Shown here: positions 1-5,586 of the stretch, piece by piece | How positions within the stretch are numbered: the stretch's first letter is position 1 | Layout: the number at the start of each line of letters is the position of its first letter | NCBI GenBank assembly: GCA_026397895.1 | Contig: JAPLTZ010000324.1 | Location: forward strand, 1-5,824 | Origin: Verrucomicrobiota bacterium | Lineage (GTDB): Bacteria; Verrucomicrobiota; Verrucomicrobiia; Limisphaerales; JAFMIX01 | Direction: 5' to 3' | Length of the DNA: 5,824 bases | Position numbers and translations under genes: made by a program | Notes under the pieces: generated by a model | Databases searched by the model: none | What the model was told of the DNA's origin: nothing | What the model saw: the letters and a program-made list of their open reading frames with translations, nothing else

Positions 1-1352
1 TGATGGCCAACCGCCTGCTCCAGCTCCACCGCGTCCTCAAACCCACCGGCTCGCTCTACCTCCACTGCGACCCCACCGCCTCCCATTATTTGAAAATCGT
101 CCTTGATGGCGTCTTTGGAAAAGAAAACTTTCAAAGTGAAATTACTTGGCAGAGAACGGCAACACACAATGACGCGCAGAAATGGCCTTCGATTTCGGAT
201 GTTTTGCTTTTTTATTCCAAGACCAGTGAATTCAAATGGAATCCGCAACATCGTCCGCAGTCTGACGAAGACATAGAGACGCGCTATCGCTACACAGATG
301 AAAATGGCAGGCGTTTTCGACTTGGCCCAATGGATGCGCCCGAAGGGGGCGGAATGTCCGCCATCAATAAGAAAACGGGAAAGCCAAATGGTTGGTATGT
401 GTGGAAAGGTTATCAACCACCGGAGAAAGGTTGGCGATACAGTCCTGAAACAATGGCCGAACTCGACAAAGAAGGATTGATTCATTACCCGACTAAAAAA
501 GACGGCAGTCCTGATTATGATAAGCGCTGTGCGAAGAAATTGTATTTAGACGAGTCAAAGGGCGCAGTCTTGGGAAATATTTGGACGGATATTTCGCCAA
601 TTCAAGCATCCGCTGCCGAACGACTCGGTTATCCAACCCAAAAACCAGTTGCCCTGTTAGAGCGTATTGTTTCCGCCAGCAGCGACGAGGGCGACTTGGT
701 GCTCGACCCGTTCTGTGGTTGCGGCACGGCCGTTCACGCCGCGCAAAAGCTCAACCGCCAATGGGTCGGCATAGACATCACGCACCTCGCCATTTCGCTC
801 ATCGAGAAACGGCTGCGGGATGCCTTCAAGACCGGGCTGGAGTTTGAAACACACGGCACGCCCAAAGACCTTGACGCCGCGCGCGACCTCGCCACGCGGG
901 ACAAATACCAGTTCCAATGGTGGGCCGTGTCGCTCGTGGAAGCCCAGCCCTTCCAAGGCAAGAAGAAGGGCGCGGACGGCGGCATTGACGGCCTGAAATT
1001 CTTCCACGACGTGGACAAGGCCGGCGCGCGCAAGATTGTCGTGAGCGTGAAAGGCGGCGGCAACCTCAAGGCCGATGACATCCGTTCCATCATGGCCGTG
1101 CGCGAACGCGAATCCGCTGAGATCGCCCTGTTCATTTCACTGGAAGAACCCACGCGCGGCATGATCGCCGACGCTGCGAGCGCAGGTTTTTACGAAAGCG
1201 CCAGCGGCAAGAAATTCCCCCGCGTGCAACTGCTGACCATCGAAGGCCTGCTCTCCGGCAAACAACGCGCCGAGCATCCCGACCACCAGCCGGATTTGAA
1301 CTTCAAGAAGGCCAAGGCGGAGAGCAACGCGGCGCAGAAGACTTTGCTTTGA
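1..1352 (+). CDS. DNA methyltransferase (beta-class, N6-adenine/N4-cytosine) with C-terminal Mrr-like nuclease domain, 5' partial
   Basis: This is the 3' part of a site-specific DNA methyltransferase that transfers a methyl group from S-adenosylmethionine to adenine or cytosine amino groups. The frame is open from the window edge. The ATG at base 3 is probably internal, because the DPPY catalytic motif expected before HRVLKPTGSLYLHCDPTASH is absent. Numbering from that Met, residues about 28-208 form the variable target-recognition region, GYPTQKP is at 209-215, and the SAM-binding motif DPFCGCGTA starts at D235. This motif order, catalytic before SAM-binding, marks the beta class. Residues about 290-430 form a second domain with GADGGIDG (D325, D329) and VVSVKGGG (K350), resembling the PD-(D/E)XK core of Mrr-type endonucleases with Ser where E or Q is usual. 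It may act as a restriction-modification enzyme or an accessory DNA-binding module. It heads the operon; the next gene starts 32 bases after its stop. Bases about 85-620 are much AT-richer than the rest. Confidence 0.9.
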   Translation, partial: MANRLLQLHRVLKPTGSLYLHCDPTASHYLKIVLDGVFGKENFQSEITWQRTATHNDAQKWPSISDVLLFYSKTSEFKWNPQHRPQSDEDIETRYRYTDENGRRFRLGPMDAPEGGGMSAINKKTGKPNGWYVWKGYQPPEKGWRYSPETMAELDKEGLIHYPTKKDGSPDYDKRCAKKLYLDESKGAVLGNIWTDISPIQASAAERLGYPTQKPVALLERIVSASSDEGDLVLDPFCGCGTAVHAAQKLNRQWVGIDITHLAISLIEKRLRDAFKTGLEFETHGTPKDLDAARDLATRDKYQFQWWAVSLVEAQPFQGKKKGADGGIDGLKFFHDVDKAGARKIVVSVKGGGNLKADDIRSIMAVRERESAEIALFISLEEPTRGMIADAASAGFYESASGKKFPRVQLLTIEGLLSGKQRAEHPDHQPDLNFKKAKAESNAAQKTLL

Positions 1353-1384
1353 TTTCGCAGACAACCACAACCACCGCACCCATC

Positions 1385-1699
1385 ATGAATCCAAACGAAT
1401 GGCAGCCCGGCAGCAACCTCTCGCGCCAACCGCAGCCCTATTATCAAGCCCTGCCGCCCCGACCCCGGGTGACGGAAACCACCCTGCAAGAGGGGCTGCT
1501 GCAAATTGAGCGCAAGTCCGTCATGGTGGCGCTCAAGGAAAATGTGCGCGGCCGCTTCGTGCGCATCACCGAGGGCGGCAGCGGCCGGATGAACACCGTC
1601 ATCATCCCCGTCAGCGGCCTGAAAGACTTCCAACAATTGGTCAATGAAATGGCGCAAGCCCACGACGCCAATCCGCCCGCAGCCCCAACCCAGCCATGA
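1385..1699 (+). CDS. PUR-family DNA/RNA-binding protein (DUF3276-like)
   Basis: A 104-residue protein with one PUR repeat, the fold of eukaryotic Pur-alpha and of small bacterial homologues that bind single-stranded DNA or RNA. The domain covers residues about 38-90: a beta strand with ERKSVMVALKEN, the hallmark RGRFVRITE (residues 56-63), a further strand NTVIIPVSG, and the helix GLKDFQQLVNEM. The first 37 residues and the Pro/Ala-rich tail look disordered. I chose ATG 1385; the frame opens at a TTG at 1349, but that extension (a run of Thr) overlaps the previous stop and looks artificial. No Shine-Dalgarno sequence precedes the start. The stop overlaps the next start as ATGA, so the two genes are probably translationally coupled. 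Family membership is a motif-based recognition; the in vivo target is unknown. In Borrelia a relative binds DNA and RNA and affects gene expression, so a regulatory role is plausible. Confidence 0.82.
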   Translation: MNPNEWQPGSNLSRQPQPYYQALPPRPRVTETTLQEGLLQIERKSVMVALKENVRGRFVRITEGGSGRMNTVIIPVSGLKDFQQLVNEMAQAHDANPPAAPTQP

Positions 1700-1968
1700 C
1701 CCCCGACCCTGAACCGGCCCATCCCGGCGGCGCGGCCCGCGCGGGGATGTCCGAGGCGGAGTTCGCGCAGCGGCAGAAGACCGCCCCGGAAGGTTTCGAG
1801 GCATGGGCGCGCGAGGTGGAAGCCGCCGCCAAGAATGAAGCGCTGCCGCCGGAAGTGCGGGCGGCGGCACAGCACGCCGTGGCCAAACGCCACGAAGCCC
1901 TTTGCATAAAAAACGCCCAGGCCAGATTGCTGGCGCTCGTGGAAGTCATGAATCGTCCGGGCGGTTAG
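1696..1968 (+). CDS. Small helical hypothetical protein (90 aa)
   Basis: I do not recognise this protein. It has 90 residues, is rich in Ala, Glu and Arg, and is predicted by eye to be largely alpha-helical after a Pro/Gly-rich start. The helical part runs from about residue 18 (MSEAEFAQRQ) to MNRPGG at the end. It has no signal peptide and no membrane segment. ATG 1696 overlaps the upstream stop by four bases (ATGA), which favours this start by translational coupling; Met18 (ATG 1747) is the alternative and would drop the low-complexity beginning. The TAG stop is followed at once, in the same frame, by the ATG of the next small gene. The pair could therefore be two subunits, or one ancestral protein interrupted by an amber codon. 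It is probably soluble and cytoplasmic; no function is assigned. Confidence 0.65.
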   Translation: MTPDPEPAHPGGAARAGMSEAEFAQRQKTAPEGFEAWAREVEAAAKNEALPPEVRAAAQHAVAKRHEALCIKNAQARLLALVEVMNRPGG

Positions 1969-2118
1969 ATGCTGGCCGCGGATCGGCTGGCCCAGTGCAA
2001 CGCCCGCATGGATGAATTGACGGATGCCCTGCTGGAAACCCCGGAGCCGCATCGCACCAAGTTTCTCAAAGAGGTGCTGCCGCTGCGCGAACGGTTCCGG
2101 GCGATGAAGGTGGATTGA
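1969..2118 (+). CDS. Very small helical hypothetical protein (49 aa)
   Basis: A short open frame that begins directly after the TAG of the previous gene (TAGATG) and ends at TGA 2116-2118. The product of 49 residues starts MLAADRLAQC and ends LRERFRAMKVD, with an amphipathic helical pattern (MDELTDALLETPE, then FLKEVLPLRERF). The amino-acid make-up and GC-rich third positions resemble those of neighbouring genes, which supports real coding, but the length is too short for certainty. It shares the frame of the upstream 90-residue gene, so it may be that protein's C-terminal part behind an amber stop. I cannot name a family. Transcription is presumably from the operon promoter upstream; there is no separate ribosome binding site, so translation would rely on termination-reinitiation. 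Confidence 0.5.
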   Translation: MLAADRLAQCNARMDELTDALLETPEPHRTKFLKEVLPLRERFRAMKVD

Positions 2119-2149
2119 CCGGGCGCGGAATGTGATTATTTTTTCAGGC

Positions 2150-2860
2150 ATGAAACCACCGCAGGAATTCATTGACGAGTATTGGCAGATGCGCGAGCGC
2201 ATGGACTGGCTCCGGGCGGGCGGCATTGACGGCAAGGATATCGGCAAGGCCAAACTCTTCGTGGGCTATCTGCTCGAGTTCCACGAGAAATGGCAGCCGG
2301 TGATCCAAGACCCGGAATTGCGCCGGGGGCTGAAAGCCGCGCGCGCCGGGTTCGAGGCGTTGCGGGCGAAGCTGGAGGCGGTTTATTGGGCGCACCTGCA
2401 CGAGGTCATCGAGGCGCGCAAGGAATGGTTTTTGGCGGAGTCGATTTTCCAGGCGCTGGTCGCCGTCACGGTTTTGCGACGGGAGATGCCGGAGAAACTG
2501 CGACCGGAATTTGAAAAGGTTTTGGCGGAGCATTCGTCCGGCGGAATATTTGATGCGGAAAAGGAATATCGGGAAACCGAACAGGACGTGACCGAGGCGG
2601 AGGCGAAGTTCCGCAAGGCGCTCGCCGGGCTGGAAGTGGACTGGCCGGAACGGGTGGATGCCGCCCTGCGCACCCGGCTGGAAGCATTGGACGGGGACAA
2701 GGCCAATGGCAGGCGGAGGTTGTCGCCGCCCAAGCCGCAGAACTGGTCAAAAGCGGACAGCAACCCGCCGGAAACGCCTAAATCGCTGTTTTCCAGCCAC
2801 CTGCCGCGAAATCCAGACCCGCTCCCCGTATCGTCATACCGTCTCCCGGTGCCGTCATAG
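2150..2860 (+). CDS. Helical hypothetical protein, probable frameshift near the 3' end
   Basis: An unrecognised soluble protein, strongly helical and charged for its first 185 or so residues (MKPPQEFIDEYWQMRERMDW at the start, long Glu/Arg/Ala helices after), suggesting a helical bundle or coiled coil. ATG 2150 is preferred; GTG 2132 would add six residues. Neither has a clear Shine-Dalgarno site. The reading frame as written changes character after about residue 187, becoming Pro/Ser/Arg-rich and running into the 21-bp repeat array before stopping at 2858-2860. A one-base shift between about 2690 and 2712 instead gives a natural helical ending, QAEVVAAQAAELVKSG, and a TAA stop at 2779-2781, just before the array. 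I therefore think the authentic end is 2781 and that the window carries a one-base loss, real or from sequencing. It is the last gene of the operon. No function is assigned. Confidence 0.6.
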   Translation: MKPPQEFIDEYWQMRERMDWLRAGGIDGKDIGKAKLFVGYLLEFHEKWQPVIQDPELRRGLKAARAGFEALRAKLEAVYWAHLHEVIEARKEWFLAESIFQALVAVTVLRREMPEKLRPEFEKVLAEHSSGGIFDAEKEYRETEQDVTEAEAKFRKALAGLEVDWPERVDAALRTRLEALDGDKANGRRRLSPPKPQNWSKADSNPPETPKSLFSSHLPRNPDPLPVSSYRLPVPS

Positions 2861-3084
2861 CCGCTCCCGGAGTCGTCACACCGCCTCCCGCAACCGTCAT
2901 AACCGCTCCCCGAACCGTCACGGCGGCTGCCGGAATCGTCATGCCCGCTGCCGCCACCGTCAGACCCGTTCCCGGAGTCGTCAGGCCGTCGCCCGCGAAC
3001 GTCACGCCCGCGTCCGGGTTCGTCAGGGAAGTTGCCGGTGGCGTCACGCCGGTGGCCGCGTCCGTCAGGCCGGGTCGCGGCGGA
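2812..3084. repeat. 21-bp tandem repeat array (13 units) between convergent genes
   Basis: GTCA occurs at 2833, 2854, 2875, 2896, 2917, 2938, 2959, 2980, 3001, 3022, 3043 and 3064, twelve times with exactly 21-bp spacing, and each copy is preceded by C (invariant CGTCA). The rest of the unit is looser: GTCA, then A/G-ending dinucleotides, then CC, then CTCCCGG-like bases. A degenerate unit (TCCA in place of GTCA) starts at 2812, and a weaker one may start at 2791. Units near 3022-3084 are the most diverged. Since 21 is a multiple of 3, long open frames run through the array on both strands and give seven-residue repeats such as VTPxPGx (+) or GMTxPGA (-). I think these are by-products, as none has a convincing start. 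The array covers most of the interval 2782-3086, which otherwise holds nothing I can identify. Confidence 0.9.
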
Positions 3085-3886
3085 AGTCAGTTGATCTTGA
3101 TGACCAGCGCGGTGGTGCCGCGCCGTTCTCGGTCTGGGCGGAGGCGGGTTCGCGGAGCAGGTCAATGATCTGGTGGTCATACAGGCCGTCCACGAGGCCG
3201 TCGGAGCAGATGAGGAAAATATCGCCGCGCTCGCAGCCGACCGCGCCGACCTGCGGGTCCACGAACTGGTTGCCGCCGCCGAGCGACTTTTGCAGGACGC
3301 TGCGGCGCGGATGGGTGCGGGCTTCGCGTTCGTTAATCTGGCCGTTGCGGAAGAGCCAGCCGACGTAGGTGTCGTCTTCGGAGAGTTGCCGGATGGCGTT
3401 TTCGTGGGCGGGCAGGTAGTAAATCCGGCTGTCGCCGACGTGGCCGAAATACAGCCAGCCCGGCGTGAACCAGCACAGGCTCATGGTCGTCTCCATGCCG
3501 TGGACTTCGTCGTAGCTGTTGCCGAGGTAGGCGAGCGAGCGGTGGACTTCGCCGTAAAGTTCGGTGAGCACGTCCGCAAACCCCGCCTTCATGCCGGTGG
3601 CGGATTGCTGGAAGGCGACGGGCAGGAGCTTGGTGATTTTTTCCACGGCAATCTGGCTGGCGTATTCGCCGGCCTTGGCGCCGCCCATGCCGTCGCACAC
3701 GGCGAAGGCGTAATCGGCCGACGCGGTGGAGGCGGCGCCGTGCTTGCCGAGGCGGTGGACTTCACGGGCGTCAAACTGCAGGCCGAGGAAGGAATCCTCG
3801 TTGTTCTTGCGGACCTTGCCAATGTCGGTCCAGCCGGACCATGTGAGCGTGGCGGCGGGGGCGGTGCGGGAATCGGTTTCGTTCAT
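3065..3886 (-). CDS. PP2C-family serine/threonine protein phosphatase, C-terminus apparently frameshifted
   Basis: A metal-dependent phosphatase that removes phosphate from Ser/Thr residues, related to bacterial Stp/PrpC. Family motifs appear in order: GKVRKNNEDSF (residues 23-33, metal-binding D31), CDGMGG (64-69), METTM (131-135), GHVGDSRIYYL (148-158) and ICSDGLVDGL (226-235, metal-binding D229). There is no membrane segment, so it is cytoplasmic. ATG 3886 overlaps the TGA of the upstream kinase-like gene (ATGA), implying coupled translation. After A256 the frame gives a non-family tail ending at 3065 inside the repeat array. Shifting one base at about 3117-3119 restores TTALVIKIN and a TGA at 3087-3089, the usual PP2C last strand. 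The Asp normally found just before this strand (in DNxT) is missing as the bases stand; one lost base (GGAC read as GGC) could explain both. The helix before it also looks shorter than usual. The phosphatase identity is secure; activity is uncertain. Confidence 0.92.
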   Translation of the reverse strand: MNETDSRTAPAATLTWSGWTDIGKVRKNNEDSFLGLQFDAREVHRLGKHGAASTASADYAFAVCDGMGGAKAGEYASQIAVEKITKLLPVAFQQSATGMKAGFADVLTELYGEVHRSLAYLGNSYDEVHGMETTMSLCWFTPGWLYFGHVGDSRIYYLPAHENAIRQLSEDDTYVGWLFRNGQINEREARTHPRRSVLQKSLGGGNQFVDPQVGAVGCERGDIFLICSDGLVDGLYDHQIIDLLREPASAQTENGAAPPRWSSRSTDFRRDPA

Positions 3887-4278
3887 GGCGGAGTTTGTTC
3901 AAAGTCCGGCAGGATGGTGGCGAATTCAAAATCAATGATGCAGAACCGGCCGTCGGAAAAGCGATAGGTGATGTTGCGCATGTCCGGGTCGTCGTGCCGC
4001 ACCCCGAAGGCTTCCAACTCGGCGAAGACCTGCTTGGTGCGTTCCTCGTCGAGGTGCTCCACGCGCCCGCCGCAGTTCGTGGTGATGATGCGGAGTTGTT
4101 CGCGGTCGGCTTCGAGAAGTTTCGGCACGAACCCGCACCCGCGCGCCTCCAGTTGCCGCAGGATTTTCACTTCGTTGGCGAACCGCGTCTCCGCATCCGC
4201 GCCGTGGTAGGTCTTGAAAACGCGGCCATCGAAACTCAAATGCACCGTCGCCCTCAATGTGTCCTTCACTTGCAGCAT
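3883..4278 (-). CDS. Minimal protein-kinase-fold protein (131 aa), partner of the PP2C phosphatase
   Basis: A short protein with the core landmarks of the protein kinase / aminoglycoside phosphotransferase fold. It has a beta-3-like lysine in GRVFKTY (K22), a helix-C-like glutamate in NEVKIL (E36) and a hinge-like RIITTNCGG. The catalytic loop H95-x-D97-x4-N102 lies within RHDDPDMRNITY, and DFE (D116-E118) stands in the DFG position. It lacks an obvious glycine-rich loop and ends 13 residues after DFE, so there is no C-lobe after the metal-binding motif; typical kinases have about 250 residues. ATG 4278 is chosen because residues before it (frame open to 4428) are basic and low-complexity. 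It could be an active small-molecule or protein kinase or a nucleotide-binding pseudokinase. It overlaps the phosphatase gene by four bases, so both are one operon and may set the phosphorylation of the same target. The gene is divergent from the glutamine synthetase gene. No Shine-Dalgarno sequence is visible. Confidence 0.75.
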   Translation of the reverse strand: MLQVKDTLRATVHLSFDGRVFKTYHGADAETRFANEVKILRQLEARGCGFVPKLLEADREQLRIITTNCGGRVEHLDEERTKQVFAELEAFGVRHDDPDMRNITYRFSDGRFCIIDFEFATILPDFEQTPP

Positions 4279-4418
4279 AAACGGGGTTGAATGGCTTTCG
4301 CGTTTTCCTTCGCCGCGAAGTTTAGCTGGGCAAATCCGCGCAGCGCGAGCAAATAAGAACAATCGCCCGCGCCCGCCGGGTGCCGCGAAAAATTTTCCCC
4401 CGCGAAAAAACCGCGTCA

Positions 4419-4434
4419 GGGCAGGCACTTTGCA
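4419..4434 (+). promoter_or_regulatory. Candidate sigma-54 (-24/-12) promoter for the glutamine synthetase gene
   Basis: GGGCAGG, four bases, then TTGCA. It matches the -24/-12 consensus (TGGCACG-N4-TTGCA) at all but two positions and keeps the two diagnostic dinucleotides: GG at 4420-4421 and GC at 4432-4433, 12 bases apart. Transcription would start near 4445, giving a leader of about 100 bases. Glutamine synthetase genes are often under sigma-54/NtrC control, which fits. I see no clear NtrC site upstream, and such a match can arise by chance in GC-rich DNA. Confidence 0.4.
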
Positions 4435-4507
4435 ATTTCCACGAAGCTGTTATTGCCGAACGGCACCTCATCTGCTTAACTGTCCGGCATCGACAAAATT
4501 GAAACTT

Positions 4508-4536
4508 TTGACGCAGTGAAACCATAACGTTCTAAA
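4508..4536 (+). promoter_or_regulatory. Possible sigma-70-like promoter close to the glutamine synthetase start
   Basis: TTGACG and TCTAAA are separated by 17 bases (5/6 and 4/6 matches to the -35 and -10 consensus). The start point would be near 4543, only about three bases before ATG 4546, giving an almost leaderless mRNA. This is the second of two candidate promoters for this gene; the -10 box is weak. Confidence 0.3.
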
Positions 4537-4545
4537 CACATAACC

Positions 4546-5568
4546 ATGGCTAAATACAAACTGGAATACCTCTGGCTCGACGGTTACGAACCCGTCGCTA
4601 ACATCCGCGGCAAAACTCAAATCAAGGAGTTCGCCAGCTTCCCGAAACTCGAAGAACTCCCGTGGTGGGGCTTCGACGGCAGTTCCACCCGCCAGGCCGA
4701 AGGCCGCAGTTCCGACTGCATGCTCAAGCCCGTCGCCGTCTATCCCGATACCACCAAGAAGAACGGCGTCATCGTCATGTGCGAAGTTTTCATGCCGGAC
4801 AAGAAGACCCCGCATCCCTCCAACGGCCGCGCGACCATTCCCGATGACCCCGGCGCGTGGTTCGGTTTCGAACAGGAATATTTCCTCTACAAGGACGGTA
4901 AACCCCTCGGCTTCCCGTCCAGCGGCTTCCCGTATCCGCAGGGCGAATACTACACCGGCGTCGGCTACAAGAACGTCGGCTGCATCGCCCGCGAAATCGT
5001 TGACACCCACCTCGACCTCTGCCTCGACGCCGGCATCAACCACGAAGGCATCAACGCCGAAGTCGCCAAAGGCCAGTGGGAATTCCAGATCTTCGGCAAA
5101 GGCTCCAAGAACGCCGCCGACCAGATGTGGGTCGCCCGCTACCTCCTCCTGCGCCTCTGCGAAAAATACGGCGTGGACGTGGAATGGCACTGCAAGCCCC
5201 TCGGCAAAGACGTGGACTGGAACGGTTCCGGCATGCACTCCAACTTTTCCACCACCCACATGCGCGACGTCGGCGGCAAGGAATACTTCGAAAAACTCAT
5301 GGCCGCATTCGACAAATACAAGAACGAGCACATCGCCGTCTACGGCCCGGACAATCATCTGCGCCTCACCGGCCTCCATGAGACCCAGTCCATCGACAAA
5401 TTCAACTACGGCGTCGCCAACCGTGGTGCGTCCATCCGCGTCCCGCACAGCTTCGTGGACAGCGGCTACAAGGGCTACCTCGAAGACCGCCGGCCGAACT
5501 CGCAAGGCGACCCCTACAAGATCGCCGGCCGCATCCTGCAAACAATCAACACCGTGCCGACCAAGTAA
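4546..5568 (+). CDS. glnII: Glutamine synthetase, eukaryote-like type II (GSII)
   Basis: Makes glutamine from glutamate, ammonia and ATP in the cytoplasm, the main entry of ammonia into metabolism. The 340-residue length and motifs fit GSII, the type found in eukaryotes and some bacteria, rather than the roughly 470-residue bacterial GSI. An N-terminal beta-grasp domain contains WWGFDGSST (residues 40-48). The catalytic domain follows with FGFEQEYFLY (E109, E111), INAEVAKGQWEFQIF (169-183), HSNFSTTHMR (231-240), DNHLRLTGLHET (269-280), NRGASIRVP (292-300) and YLEDRRPNSQGDPY (311-324). AKGQ stands where plant and animal enzymes have MPGQ. No GSI-type adenylylation site is expected or seen. Strong preference for C-ending codons (AAC, TTC, ATC, GGC) suggests high expression. 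ATG 4546 is the only sensible start and has no Shine-Dalgarno site. The gene is bounded by a divergent promoter region and a strong terminator, so it is probably monocistronic. Family identity is very secure. Confidence 0.97.
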   Translation: MAKYKLEYLWLDGYEPVANIRGKTQIKEFASFPKLEELPWWGFDGSSTRQAEGRSSDCMLKPVAVYPDTTKKNGVIVMCEVFMPDKKTPHPSNGRATIPDDPGAWFGFEQEYFLYKDGKPLGFPSSGFPYPQGEYYTGVGYKNVGCIAREIVDTHLDLCLDAGINHEGINAEVAKGQWEFQIFGKGSKNAADQMWVARYLLLRLCEKYGVDVEWHCKPLGKDVDWNGSGMHSNFSTTHMRDVGGKEYFEKLMAAFDKYKNEHIAVYGPDNHLRLTGLHETQSIDKFNYGVANRGASIRVPHSFVDSGYKGYLEDRRPNSQGDPYKIAGRILQTINTVPTK

Positions 5569-5586
5569 GGCCGCACGCTGAACTTC

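Noticed and set aside
1444..2253. Long - strand frames (to 269 codons) opposite the PUR and small helical genes.
   Set aside because: They are Arg/Gly/Pro-rich antisense shadows crossing several + strand gene boundaries.
2778..3047. An 89-codon GTG-started frame on the - strand through the array, with a seven-residue GMTxPGA-like repeat peptide.
   Set aside because: Any 21-bp repeat without stops keeps long frames open; there is no ribosome site, the start is inside a unit, and the alternative frames are equally open.
2812..3084. Array considered as CRISPR.
   Set aside because: Units are only 21 bp, contiguous and divergent, with no repeat-spacer alternation and no cas genes nearby.
2658..3368. 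An Arg/Ser-rich 236-codon + strand frame resembling an RS-type protein.
   Set aside because: The Arg/Ser/His composition comes from translating the 21-bp repeat in another frame; it then runs antisense into the PP2C gene.
3173..3967. A 264-codon + strand frame opposite the phosphatase.
   Set aside because: Mirror of the PP2C coding frame in GC-rich DNA; no recognisable motif, and the sense gene is secure.
4454..4465. Small inverted repeat TGCC-GAAC-GGCA in the glutamine synthetase leader, considered as a riboswitch or attenuator.
   Set aside because: Only four base pairs and no further structure or known glutamine-riboswitch signature seen.
4468..5541. A 357-codon frame antisense to glutamine synthetase.
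   Set aside because: It is a shadow produced by strong C-ending codon use; the sense strand has all GSII motifs, while the antisense product is low-complexity Val/Ala/Gly.
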